A stretch of DNA of 64,000 nucleotides from Williamsia sp. 1138 (GTDB lineage Bacteria > Actinomycetota > Actinomycetes > Mycobacteriales > Mycobacteriaceae), in assembly GCF_002095435.2 (NCBI RefSeq), contig NZ_MJEJ02000027.1:1-64000 (forward strand), read 5' to 3'. Each line of letters begins with the position of its first letter. The first letter of the stretch is position 1. The position numbers and the translations under genes were made by a program. This document shows, piece after piece, positions 25,273 to 34,133 of this stretch. The notes beneath the pieces are model-generated. The model was given only the letters and a program-made list of their open reading frames with translations, had not been told where the DNA came from and did no database searches.

Positions 25273-26451
25273 ATGGCGCGAGCGGCGAAATCGGCAGGCA
25301 GGCACAAGAAGTCGAAGTCGGTTCGCCGACGACAACGCGCGGGGGTCGCAACCGCGGCTGTGATGACCGCAGCAATGGGTGCGAGCGTGACGCTCGGATC
25401 GGCGCCGGCGTCGGCGGTGAGCATCTGGCCGTTGGTTGAATGCGAGGCGGGTGAGGCTTCGGAATACTCTTCAGTCAACTGCGAGGGCGCGTCCCCTCCT
25501 CTGTTACTTGAAGTCCTCGATCAACTCGGTATTTCGCTACCAGTAACAAGCACTGCGGCAGCTAGGCAACCGCTCCTCTTCGATCCTGGAGCGACCGCCA
25601 AGATCTCCGGACCGGGAGTGGCGATAGCGAACTCCCAACTTGGCTTGGGGCATGCGGAAGCCAATGCTTGGGGCGTCGTCAGCGGCGCGGTCGCCATCAA
25701 GGTGCCTCAGAATCCCTTCAAGCCGGGCGGATCGGCGACGGCGACATCATTGCCCCTGGGTCTGACGATCGCGGTGTCGGGTGAAGGAACTGCTAAAGCA
25801 GTTGCGCTTGGTGGTGTCGCCACCGCCATCGGCGATCTCGGTGGGCTTGTCGAGAACGTCAGTTGTATGGCCCTGTTTGCGCAGGCATCGCATTCCGATG
25901 TCGGGTCCTGCACGGGCCTGCTCTTCATCTTTACCGTCTCGCAGGAAAGTGGCGTGCCAGGTTACGTCTTCGCCATCGCTGATCCGACGTCCCTCGAGTT
26001 CCTCGACAACCAGGGCTTGATCCCACTCCCCATCCCCAACTTCGCCCGCGACATATTGCGCGTGAAGTTCGGTGGACCGGGAGGTATCTCGTTCGAGAGC
26101 GACCTGGTGCCGCCTACCGCGACGTCCACCCTGGCGTCCGCCAGAGTCGCCGCTGCGCCGGAGCCGAGTGTCACGGCAGTCGCGGACGAGTCGGAGCCCG
26201 CTGCCGAAGCCGAGCAGACGTACGTCGGCAAGCATCGGGCGGCGGAGCCGGAAGCCGACGTGGAAGAGGAACCGGCCGAGGCGATCTGGACTGCGCCGGA
26301 GGACGTCAAGGACACAGCACCCGAGTTCGAGCCGGAAGCTGAACCTGCGGCAGCGGCCACCACGGAGGAGCCTGACACCGCCGAAAAGCCTGACACCACA
26401 TCGTCGATGCCTACCTCGACCCCGCCGGCAGCAGAGGTCTCGGCTGACTGA
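25273..26451 (+). CDS. Secreted protein of unknown function with acidic C-terminal tail
   Basis: 392 residues from ATG with a good GAGAGGG site. A long basic N-terminus (KKSKSVRRRQR) leads to a hydrophobic signal segment ending APASA, with cleavage near 50. Residues 50-285 are Gly/Ala/Val-rich with short alternating strands (SGPGVAIANSQLGLG, ASATSLPLGL-like, SGEGTAKAVALGG), giving a beta-rich repetitive look, plus four cysteines. From about 290 a Glu/Ala/Pro-rich tail extends to the end, including a TYVGKHR motif. This composition recurs in surface proteins of Gordonia and relatives. I do not recognise a domain and assign no function. Confidence 0.7.
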   Translation: MARAAKSAGRHKKSKSVRRRQRAGVATAAVMTAAMGASVTLGSAPASAVSIWPLVECEAGEASEYSSVNCEGASPPLLLEVLDQLGISLPVTSTAAARQPLLFDPGATAKISGPGVAIANSQLGLGHAEANAWGVVSGAVAIKVPQNPFKPGGSATATSLPLGLTIAVSGEGTAKAVALGGVATAIGDLGGLVENVSCMALFAQASHSDVGSCTGLLFIFTVSQESGVPGYVFAIADPTSLEFLDNQGLIPLPIPNFARDILRVKFGGPGGISFESDLVPPTATSTLASARVAAAPEPSVTAVADESEPAAEAEQTYVGKHRAAEPEADVEEEPAEAIWTAPEDVKDTAPEFEPEAEPAAAATTEEPDTAEKPDTTSSMPTSTPPAAEVSAD

Positions 26452-26481
26452 CATCGAACGGCGTTCGGCCGATGCTGTCGA

Positions 26482-28953
26482 CTACTCCGGCCCGGCCGGG
26501 CCGTAACCGGCGGCTCGGAGCATGGAGAGCATCTCGGACCGCGATCCTGCTCCGATTCGGCGCCTGATCCGTGCCACATGGTGCTCGACGGTCTTCGCCG
26601 AGATGTACAGCGCCGCACCGATCTCGCGATAGGTGTGGCCGAGGAGCAGGTGTCGTGCGACCTCCGCTTCGCGTTCGGAAAGCTGACTGACGGTGGTCTG
26701 ATCTGTCGGCCCCGACGCGGGCGCCGGGGCGCCTGGGCCGGAGGACCCCGACACCAGACGAGCGACCTGCAAGAGTGTCGTGGCCGACTGGGTGTCCTCG
26801 ACCCGGAGGGCCGCCTCGCCCGCCAGACGGGCTGCGTCCCAGGACAATCCGGCGGTCTCGAGCTTGCGGGCGGCCGATTCGACCTCGGCGACGTCGGGGT
26901 TGCCCTGCATCACCCGCAGCCACGCCCGGCCGGCGTCGGCGAGCGCCGCGGCAAAAGCGTCATCGCCTGCTGCCTGACCGAGCATGCGGGCGTATGGAAC
27001 CAGGGCAGCCGGATCGTCGGACAGGATCGCAGCCTGCACTCCGTACCAGCTCCACGATGTCGCCCACGCCGGCGGTGAACCCAGTTCGCCGAGTAGCCGA
27101 TCGGCGTCGTCGACGAGATGAGTGAGCCGGGCGGTCTCGCCCAACCGCACCGCAGTGAGCCAGAGTTCCCCGACCGGTAAGAGATTGAAGAGGTCGACCT
27201 CCATCTCCGCGACAACGGGTGCAGCATCTCTCCAGGCGTTGAGCAGGCCGCCGGCGTCGCCGCGGCGCCGGGCGATGGCCACGGCGAGGGCACGCGCCAC
27301 CACGAGGTCGCGGAACTGCTTCGGCTCGCAGGATCGGACGGCCTCGGCGGCGGCGTCGAGATCCCCACCGAGCATCAGCGTCCAGCCGAACAGCAGCTTT
27401 TCGCGGGTGACAGTCGAGGTGGCAGATCGGGCTAGCGCAGATCGGGTGTGCGCAGATCGGGCACCGACGAGGTCGCCGCCGTGCAGCGCGAGCAGGGCCG
27501 CGATCGCGGTGGCCGACTCCGGCTCCGCCCGGTCGTGTGGGCGGGACAGGGAAGCAGACCTGAGCACGCTGCCGATCGCGGCGGCGCGTGAGGTGGTCAA
27601 CGAGGTCACCAGTCCGGTGGACAACAGCAGGGCCCGGGAGTTCTCGGTGGTCGGGGGCGCGCCGGCCGCCGCGGCAGTGAATTCTTCGGCCCCGGCCCGG
27701 TCGCCGGTGGCGATGAGGGCCAGAACCCCGAGTGGGGCGTCGCCGCCCGCGTGCTCGGGCCCGAGCCAGCGATACAGAGCCGCGCACCTGGAGTAGCTGC
27801 CGCGCCTCGCGGCCACCGACGCCGCGATACGCACGGCGTCACGTCGCGCGGCAGGGGAGCCGTCCGCGAGGACCGTGTCGACGAGAGCGGTTGCGGCGTC
27901 GAGGTCACCGGCCTGCACGGCGGCATCGGCGAGGGGGAGATGGGCGACGCCGGGGTCGGCGCCGGCGGCGAGCGCCGCAGTCCAGAGAGTGACGGCTCGA
28001 GGTGCGGGTGCGAGTGCCGCGGCGTCCGAGAGCATCTGCGCGAGGGCAGGTGTGGTGATACCCGAGTGCGCGGCGGTGATCGCGGTGTCTTCGCGCAGCA
28101 CTCCGTGGGCGAGCAATACGTCCACCAGCGCCCGGTGGATCGAGGCCACGACGTGATCGCCCCGCACCACTCGCAGCGTCGTGGCCGCCGATGTGAGCAA
28201 CACGTCTGTGGCACCGAGGAATCCGCTGCCACGCGCTCGATCCAAAGCGCTGCACGCGCTCTCGTCGTCGATCCCGAGGGTCTCGGCGATCGTGTTCGGG
28301 TCCGGCGTCGGGTGGAGACCGGCAATGGTGAGCACGTCCAAGGTGGTCGGATCCAGCTCCATCAACCGTCGCTGCTGCCACTGGGAGATGGCCTCGTGGG
28401 CCAACGCTTCGGGCTCTCGCGAACCGTCCGCGGCCGAGCGGGCGGCAACCAGGGCAGCATTCACCGCGGCACGGATGCCGCCGCTCTCGACCCGGATCGA
28501 CTCGGCGACAACAGGGGAGATGATCCCGCCGGCGCGCGCGACGATCTCCGCACGAGACAAAGGGGTGAGGGTGAATGCGGAACCGAACGCGCCGATACTG
28601 CGGCGTAGGTCTTTCACCGCCGGGTCGTGGAAGCGTGGTTCGGAGGCGACGATCACGGTCGCTTGCGGAGACTCGGCGTATCGGGCTATCCGGCTCAGGG
28701 TCTCGGGGTCGTGGCTGTGTGCGTCATCGAGGATGATCGCGGCTTTGGACTTGTCGGGTGTCGACGACACCGTGGTCCCGGCTCGGTTCAAGACCGATCG
28801 ACACGACTCGAGCAGCTCGGTTTTTCCGCTACCGGATACCCCGGTAACGAAGGCGACGGTCGGTTCACCGGCTTGCAGCCGCGCCAGCAACGCCTGCGGC
28901 GACGACGCGGAACGGAGCCCGGCCGATGACACAGGCATTCCTGCGGTCGTCAC
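26482..28953 (-). CDS. iniR: LuxR-family ATP-binding regulator, IniR-like
   Basis: 823 residues from GTG at 28953, overlapping the upstream stop codon by four bases. An AAA/STAND-type ATPase region has Walker A GVSGSGKTE at 38-46 and Walker B IILDDAH near 72. It is followed by a long Ala-rich helical (TPR-like) section and a C-terminal LuxR helix-turn-helix (LSEREAEVARHLLLG to KTVEHHVARI, about 755-805). In M. tuberculosis the equivalent gene next to iniBAC is Rv0339c, of similar length. I recall it being described as an activator of iniBAC under the name IniR, unchecked here. Location and architecture support that role. Confidence 0.82.
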   Translation of the reverse strand: MTTAGMPVSSAGLRSASSPQALLARLQAGEPTVAFVTGVSGSGKTELLESCRSVLNRAGTTVSSTPDKSKAAIILDDAHSHDPETLSRIARYAESPQATVIVASEPRFHDPAVKDLRRSIGAFGSAFTLTPLSRAEIVARAGGIISPVVAESIRVESGGIRAAVNAALVAARSAADGSREPEALAHEAISQWQQRRLMELDPTTLDVLTIAGLHPTPDPNTIAETLGIDDESACSALDRARGSGFLGATDVLLTSAATTLRVVRGDHVVASIHRALVDVLLAHGVLREDTAITAAHSGITTPALAQMLSDAAALAPAPRAVTLWTAALAAGADPGVAHLPLADAAVQAGDLDAATALVDTVLADGSPAARRDAVRIAASVAARRGSYSRCAALYRWLGPEHAGGDAPLGVLALIATGDRAGAEEFTAAAAGAPPTTENSRALLLSTGLVTSLTTSRAAAIGSVLRSASLSRPHDRAEPESATAIAALLALHGGDLVGARSAHTRSALARSATSTVTREKLLFGWTLMLGGDLDAAAEAVRSCEPKQFRDLVVARALAVAIARRRGDAGGLLNAWRDAAPVVAEMEVDLFNLLPVGELWLTAVRLGETARLTHLVDDADRLLGELGSPPAWATSWSWYGVQAAILSDDPAALVPYARMLGQAAGDDAFAAALADAGRAWLRVMQGNPDVAEVESAARKLETAGLSWDAARLAGEAALRVEDTQSATTLLQVARLVSGSSGPGAPAPASGPTDQTTVSQLSEREAEVARHLLLGHTYREIGAALYISAKTVEHHVARIRRRIGAGSRSEMLSMLRAAGYGPAGPE

Positions 28954-30701
28954 CCGAGGACGCCGCCGAGCAGTCCGCCGACACCGTTGCCGACTCCACC
29001 GACGACACCGCCGACACCGTCGCCGACTCCACCGACCACGCCACCGACGCCGTTGCCGACATCTGCGGGTGTCCCGCCGCCCCCACTGCCGCCGGTGTCG
29101 CCACCGGTGGACTCACCGCCGCCTGAAGTGTCCCCGCCGCCGGTGCCACCGCCCGACGTGTCCCCACCCGAGGTGCCACCACCTCCGGGTTGCGCGGGGG
29201 CAGGTGTGCCCGCAGCCGGTGCGTTCGGAGCAGGTGCGGCGCCCGTCTGACCCGCTACTGGTGGTGCTCCTCCTGCGGTGGTCGCCGTCGCACCCGATGT
29301 GCTCCGGGTGCCGGGTTGGCCGGGGGTCGAACTGGTACCGGCGGTGCCGTCGGGGTTACGCGCAGCAGATCCTGGAGCGCCGGCGGTGGTCGAGGGGGCC
29401 GACGAACTCTTTGCCGGGGCCGTGGACTCAGAGGAACCGGCCGTCGGCTTGTTGTCGTCGGTCAACGCGGTGCCGACCGAGAGGCCGCCCGCGGTCAAGA
29501 GAGCGATGGCGGCGGCAACTCCGACGACGACGGCGATCCGTTTGGGGCGCGACATGGTCTTTGGCTCGGCGACAAGGGTTCTCGGGGCCGGGGTGATCGC
29601 CCGGGACGCTGACGGGACAATCTCCGCCGACGCGGCGGCCGGTGCGGCGAGTGCGATCTCTGCTTGCGCGGCAACGATATTCGCCGCGGCGATGGTCGCC
29701 GCACCCGTGGCGGAGGTGATGGTGGGATCCGCGTTGACGGCCACCGGTAGCCGCAACGTCGAGGACACCAATTCGCTCACCAGCGGTGTGGCCGAACCGC
29801 CACCGATCAGCACGATGGTCGATACCCGGGCCAAGTCGGTCTCCGCCAGATGCAGGGCCTCGCCGATCAGCGACATCGAGGAGGTCAGTGGTCCGCGGAG
29901 CAATTCTTCGAGTTCCGAACGCACCAGGCGGGCCTCGGTGCGCAGCCCGGGCAGGTCGATCGAGATCACTGTCTCGGTGTCGACCGACAGTGCCTCTCGC
30001 GCAGCCGCGCAGCGGGCGCGGAGTTCGGTCAATGCGGTGACCGTCGCGGGATCGAATGGATCGATTGCGTCCGTGGCACCGACCGAGGCGAGCACGTGGC
30101 CCAGAACCAGATGGTCGAACTGTGCGCCGCTCACCTCCTCCGAACGCAGTGGCCGTCCCAGGATCCGCGAGTCCGGTCCACCGGTCACGACGGCGACGTC
30201 GAGAGCAGAACCGCCCAGGTCGTAGACCACCTGGACGCCGTCCACGGGGCCGCGCCGCGACTCGAGTGCGGCGACGGCCGCGACAGCTTCGGCTACCACG
30301 GTCACCGGGGGAAGGGCCTGGTCGTCGGCGGCCGACCGGAGCGCCTCGATGGCGTGCGCCTGCCAATCGTTGGGGATGGCCACCACGATCTGGTCGGCGT
30401 TCCAGCGATCGGCCTCCGCGGCCAGAGCGCTCATCGCTGCGGCGTAGAGGTCTTGACCGGTGTACTGCGTGCCGTCGTCGCCGAGGAGGGCGACCGGATC
30501 GCCGACCCGGTCGACGAAGCCGGTGATGCGGTGCGCGCCCGCGGTCTCGACGAGGCTGGGCTCTTGATCGGGCGTGAGGTCGAGATACGGCCCACTGACC
30601 ACGACGCCACCCACAGGCCCGGCCTCGTCCGCCGGTACCGCGACACACGTGGTGCTTCCGATCTTCAACCCGAGCGCTGTCCCCATCTGCGATGCGGCCA
30701 T
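28950..30701 (-). CDS. Membrane-anchored Hsp70-like protein with extracytoplasmic Gly/Thr/Ser-rich tail
   Basis: 583 residues from ATG with AGGGAG upstream. Residues about 5-345 form an Hsp70/actin-type ATPase fold: phosphate-2 motif YDLGGSALDVAVV near 165 and adenosine motif IVLIGGGSATP near 295. The phosphate-1 loop reads GLKIGSTT, so the Asp found in canonical GIDLGTT is Lys. There is no peptide-binding domain. A transmembrane helix lies near 390-415, followed by a 165-residue tail rich in Ser/Thr/Ala, then Gly, ending in GVGGVVGGVG-type repeats. It is coupled to the IniR-like gene (GTGA overlap) and divergent from iniB. Confidence 0.82.
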   Translation of the reverse strand: MAASQMGTALGLKIGSTTCVAVPADEAGPVGGVVVSGPYLDLTPDQEPSLVETAGAHRITGFVDRVGDPVALLGDDGTQYTGQDLYAAAMSALAAEADRWNADQIVVAIPNDWQAHAIEALRSAADDQALPPVTVVAEAVAAVAALESRRGPVDGVQVVYDLGGSALDVAVVTGGPDSRILGRPLRSEEVSGAQFDHLVLGHVLASVGATDAIDPFDPATVTALTELRARCAAAREALSVDTETVISIDLPGLRTEARLVRSELEELLRGPLTSSMSLIGEALHLAETDLARVSTIVLIGGGSATPLVSELVSSTLRLPVAVNADPTITSATGAATIAAANIVAAQAEIALAAPAAASAEIVPSASRAITPAPRTLVAEPKTMSRPKRIAVVVGVAAAIALLTAGGLSVGTALTDDNKPTAGSSESTAPAKSSSAPSTTAGAPGSAARNPDGTAGTSSTPGQPGTRSTSGATATTAGGAPPVAGQTGAAPAPNAPAAGTPAPAQPGGGGTSGGDTSGGGTGGGDTSGGGESTGGDTGGSGGGGTPADVGNGVGGVVGGVGDGVGGVVGGVGNGVGGLLGGVLG

Positions 30702-30834
30702 GTCGACGACTCCCTCTGCTGCGAACGTTGCGTATGCGTCGGCGTGCTGTGATGCCGTCTTCCATTGTGTCGCCGCAGGTGAGACCGGTGTTACCCATTC
30801 GGGGAATCAGTTCGTCAGGTAGGGGGCAATGCAC

Positions 30835-30898
30835 CGATCCCCGATCCCCCGGCCGCCCCGAATCCCCTAACGCCAAGGCCCCCGATCCCCTATAGGGG
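30835..30898 (+). promoter_or_regulatory. GATCCCC motif cluster with palindrome upstream of iniB
   Basis: In the 308-bp gap between the divergent Hsp70-like and iniB genes there are four related elements: CGATCCCC at 30835 and 30842, GAATCCCCTA at 30860, and CGATCCCCTA at 30883. The last runs into a perfect palindrome, CCCCTATAGGGG, at 30887-30898. The iniB ATG is 111 bp downstream. Repeats of this kind near an inducible promoter suggest binding sites for the IniR-like regulator or a nucleoid protein such as Lsr2 (inference). Apart from these elements I see no gene in the gap. Confidence 0.45.
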
Positions 30899-31009
30899 GT
30901 TCGAAAAGCATGGGGCTTCAACCCGTTGGGCACAGGGCCCGGAGTTCGTAGCGTTTGGGTCACTCACCGCGGATCCGATGCCTGGATCTGCCCGGATACA
31001 GGAGATCCC

Positions 31010-33961
31010 ATGGCCAGCAACGCAGTACTCGATTTCATACTCGGGCTCCTCCGCGACGATCAGGCGGCCTCGGCCTACTGCCTCAATCCGCAGGGCGCCC
31101 TCGACGCGGCCGGCCTGCCGGACCTCCACCACGCCGACATCGTCGCCGCGGCTCCGTTGGTGGCCGACTCTGCTCTCTTCGACGGTGGCTCCCGGCTCAC
31201 CCAGATCGTGAACGCCGGCGGCGGTGCGGGCGTGGTCAACGTCGTGAACATCGGCAACATCGGGGCGATCGGCGGCGGTATCGCGGCGGGTGGCCTCGAG
31301 TTCGGCAACGTCGATTTCGGCGACCTGGTCTTCGGTGGCATCGACTTCGGAAACCTCGAGTTCGGCAACCTGGGCGGCATCGATCTGGGCGGCATCGATC
31401 TGGGTGCCATCGATCTGGGAGCCATCGACCTCGGCTCGCTCGACCTGGGCGCCATCAACTTCGGTGATCTCGACTTCACCGCCCAGTTCGCGGCAATCCT
31501 CGCCGCCGGCCTGTCGGCCGCTCTGACCGTCGGCGGCGAGCTCGCGGCCGGCTTCGGTGCGGTACTCGGCGGCGTGATCGAGGCAGCCCTCGAACTCGGT
31601 GGTGACCTGACCGGCGTCCTCGACCTCGACGGCGTGCTCGACATCGGCGCCACGGTCGCCGCGATCATCGGCGGCGGACTGGGAGTCACGGCCGGCCTGA
31701 CCGGACAGCTGGCCGCGACCATCAACGCGGCGCTCGCCGCGGCCGGTGGTCTGGACCTCGATGCGTTGCTCGCCGCCGGCGGCACGATCTCCGCTGCGCT
31801 CTCGGGTGCCTTGGTGCTCGGAGGTGACGTGGCTGCGGCGGTCGGGACCACCTTCGGTGCGGTGCTCGGCGCCGGGATCGGCGCGAGCGCCGACCTCGTG
31901 GGTGACCTCGCCGGCGCCCTGATCGCCGGAGTCGATGTCGGCGGCGCCATCGGTGCCGTCGTGGGCGGCGCGGTCGGGGTCGGTGCAGACCTCGCCGGCG
32001 ACTTCGGTGGAACGCTCACCGGTCTCCTCGGCGCCACCGGCGCTCTCGAAGGAGCCCTGGCTGCAGTCCTCGACGCCGACGTCGTCGCAGGCCTGGTCGG
32101 CGGATTGACCACCACGCTGCAGACCACCCTCGCCGGTGTCCTGGCGGCAGGCGGTGAGGTCGGTGCCGACCTCGGTCTCGCGGTCGGTGCCCTCCTCGGA
32201 GGCGCCGTCGACCTCGATCTCCTTGACCTGGATGCGGTACTCGGTGCCGACGCGACGATCGCCGGGGTGCTCGCGGGCGCCCTTGAACTCGGTGGGGGCG
32301 TCACGGCCGGACTGACCGGTGCGCTGACCGCGCTCATCGGTGCCGGCGGCGGCATCGACGTCGACGCCGTCCTCGGTGCCGGCGGCGATCTGGGACTCGC
32401 GGTGGGCACGGTGCTCTCAGGGGCGCTCGCGGCCGGTGGCGATCTGGGCGGACTGTTCGGTGTCGCACTGGGCGGAGTCCTCGGCAGCGTTGTGACCGGC
32501 GACCTCGGTGCACAACTGACCGGCCTGTTGGCAGGGGACGTGGATCTCGGTCTCGCGCTGGCGACAGTGTTCGACGGCGCTCTCGATCTCGCGGGCGCAG
32601 CAGACCTCACCGCAGGCCTCACCGCTGCATTCGGCGGGGCGGTCGCCACCGCACTCGGCGCGGGCGGCCTGCTCGACGTCGATGTCGCCGGGCTGCTGGC
32701 CGGCGGGCTGAGTGCTCAGCTCGCCGCCGCTCTGGCCACCACTCTCGCGGCGGGCGGCGACCTCGCCGCAGATTTCGGCGCGTCGCTGAGCGCAGTTCTC
32801 GCGGCGACCACCGGACTTGCCGCCGCAACAGATCTTTCCGGGTTGCTGAACCCGGAACTCGGGCTGGGCCTGGCCACCGACCTGGTCGGCGCCCTAGGTG
32901 TCGGCGGGGTCCTGGATACCGATCTGGACCTCGCCGGCATCCTCTCCGCAGGCGGTGACGTGGCGGCAACCGTCGGCGCCACCGTGGGAACGACCCTGGG
33001 TGGAGTCCTCTCCGGGGAACTCGGCACGCAGCTCCTCGGTGTCCTCGATGGGGGCATCGATCTCGGGACCGGCCTCGGCGTCGTGCTCGAGAGCACGCTC
33101 GCACTCGACGGTGGTGTGGCCGCAGGGCTCGGCACGCAGATCGGCGCGGCGCTTGCTGCAGGCGGTGTGGTTGCAGCCGACGTCACCGGATTGCTCGAAA
33201 CCGAACTCGAGACCGGTCTCGACACCTCGCTCCTCGCGGCCGGTGCGCTCGCCGGAGGCGCCGGCGCCGTGGTCGACGGTGGTCTGGCAGGAACACTCGG
33301 TGCGGCCGGCGCACTGGCGACCGGCCTGAACACCGCGGTCGACGGCGGAGTGGGCGGCGGTCTCGCAGCGGCGGGCACCGTCGCAGGCGGACTCGAAACA
33401 GGTCTCGGCGCAGCGATCTCCACCGGTGGTGGTGCGATCGCCGGCGGTGACGTGGTCGCAGGCGGATTACTGGACACCGCGCTCGATACCACCGCCGGCC
33501 TCGACACCGGCGTGGTCGGTTCGGTCACCGGCGGACTCGCGGGAACCGCGGGAGGTGGATTGGACCTCGGCGGTCTCGGCTCGGGTGGTCTGGACACGGG
33601 CCTCGGTGGCGGGGCCACGACCGAACTGCAGGGCGCTCTGGATGATCTCGCCCCTACCGCTGACGTCACCGGCGGACTGGCCGACCCGGCGGCACCTCTC
33701 ACCGGCACCACCGACATCGCTGCGGACACCGCCGGCGGCCTGACCGGATCGCTGACCGAGACCACCACTGGTGTCGTCGGTGGGAACGCCTGGTCGGACA
33801 TCGATGCCGACAACACCTTTGGCGCCGGAGGCGGCACCGACACAGGGCTCGACGCAGGTGGCCTGACCGGCAACCTCACCGGAGGTCTGCTCGGCGGCGC
33901 GGGAGTCGGCGACACCGACGCCGGCGCGACCGGGACGGTGGACGACGGTATCGACGACTAG
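31010..33961 (+). CDS. iniB: IniB-like Gly/Ala/Leu-rich repetitive protein
   Basis: 983 residues from ATG, with GGAG six bases upstream. The first about 60 residues (LDFILGLLRDDQAASAY, then LDAAGLPDLHHADI) match the N-terminal domain of mycobacterial IniB. The rest is repetitive. Residues 97-156 are twelve pentads of the type (I/L/V)(D/E)(F/L)Gx, resembling pentapeptide repeats. The remainder alternates AAGGDL or LGGDL with GAxLGxVLxG units and then a Gly/Thr tail. M. tuberculosis IniB is about 480 residues, so this is roughly double. There is no signal peptide. It is the first gene of the ini cluster; iniBAC is induced by cell-wall inhibitors in mycobacteria. Confidence 0.82.
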   Translation: MASNAVLDFILGLLRDDQAASAYCLNPQGALDAAGLPDLHHADIVAAAPLVADSALFDGGSRLTQIVNAGGGAGVVNVVNIGNIGAIGGGIAAGGLEFGNVDFGDLVFGGIDFGNLEFGNLGGIDLGGIDLGAIDLGAIDLGSLDLGAINFGDLDFTAQFAAILAAGLSAALTVGGELAAGFGAVLGGVIEAALELGGDLTGVLDLDGVLDIGATVAAIIGGGLGVTAGLTGQLAATINAALAAAGGLDLDALLAAGGTISAALSGALVLGGDVAAAVGTTFGAVLGAGIGASADLVGDLAGALIAGVDVGGAIGAVVGGAVGVGADLAGDFGGTLTGLLGATGALEGALAAVLDADVVAGLVGGLTTTLQTTLAGVLAAGGEVGADLGLAVGALLGGAVDLDLLDLDAVLGADATIAGVLAGALELGGGVTAGLTGALTALIGAGGGIDVDAVLGAGGDLGLAVGTVLSGALAAGGDLGGLFGVALGGVLGSVVTGDLGAQLTGLLAGDVDLGLALATVFDGALDLAGAADLTAGLTAAFGGAVATALGAGGLLDVDVAGLLAGGLSAQLAAALATTLAAGGDLAADFGASLSAVLAATTGLAAATDLSGLLNPELGLGLATDLVGALGVGGVLDTDLDLAGILSAGGDVAATVGATVGTTLGGVLSGELGTQLLGVLDGGIDLGTGLGVVLESTLALDGGVAAGLGTQIGAALAAGGVVAADVTGLLETELETGLDTSLLAAGALAGGAGAVVDGGLAGTLGAAGALATGLNTAVDGGVGGGLAAAGTVAGGLETGLGAAISTGGGAIAGGDVVAGGLLDTALDTTAGLDTGVVGSVTGGLAGTAGGGLDLGGLGSGGLDTGLGGGATTELQGALDDLAPTADVTGGLADPAAPLTGTTDIAADTAGGLTGSLTETTTGVVGGNAWSDIDADNTFGAGGGTDTGLDAGGLTGNLTGGLLGGAGVGDTDAGATGTVDDGIDD
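31295..31480 (+). repeat. Pentapeptide-type repeat block within iniB
   Basis: About twelve consecutive 15-bp units encode pentads such as LEFGN, VDFGD, IDFGN, IDLGG and IDLGA, with one 3-residue interruption. The central Phe/Leu with acidic residue before it and Gly after is compatible with a quadrilateral beta-helix. Confidence 0.7.
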
Positions 33962-34011
33962 TGCTGCGAGCACAGACACGAGGGGTGTAGTTGTCGATAG
34001 ACTTCCGCGCC

Positions 34012-34060
34012 ATCGGTCCCGATCACGGTGCCTCATCGAGATACTGTGAGCGGGACCGAT
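34012..34060. repeat. Inverted repeat with 15-bp arms in the iniB-iniA gap
   Basis: Arms ATCGGTCCCGATCAC (34012-34026) and GTGAGCGGGACCGAT (34046-34060) pair at 14 of 15 positions around a 19-nt loop. The element lies 51 bp after the iniB stop and 73 bp before the iniA start codon. There is no T run, so it is more likely an RNA processing or attenuation element than a plain terminator. Confidence 0.7.
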
Positions 34061-34133
34061 TGGTGTGTGCCCCGAACCCGGCGGGTGCGGCCAGATCGGG
34101 GTTGCTCTCGTTGACGAACAGGTCGGATGCCGG

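Noticed and set aside
31075-33915. Long minus-strand Pro/Ser/Thr-rich frames opposite iniB
   Set aside because: They mirror the iniB repeats, have no ribosome site or recognisable domain, and iniB has a strong start and a conserved N-terminus.
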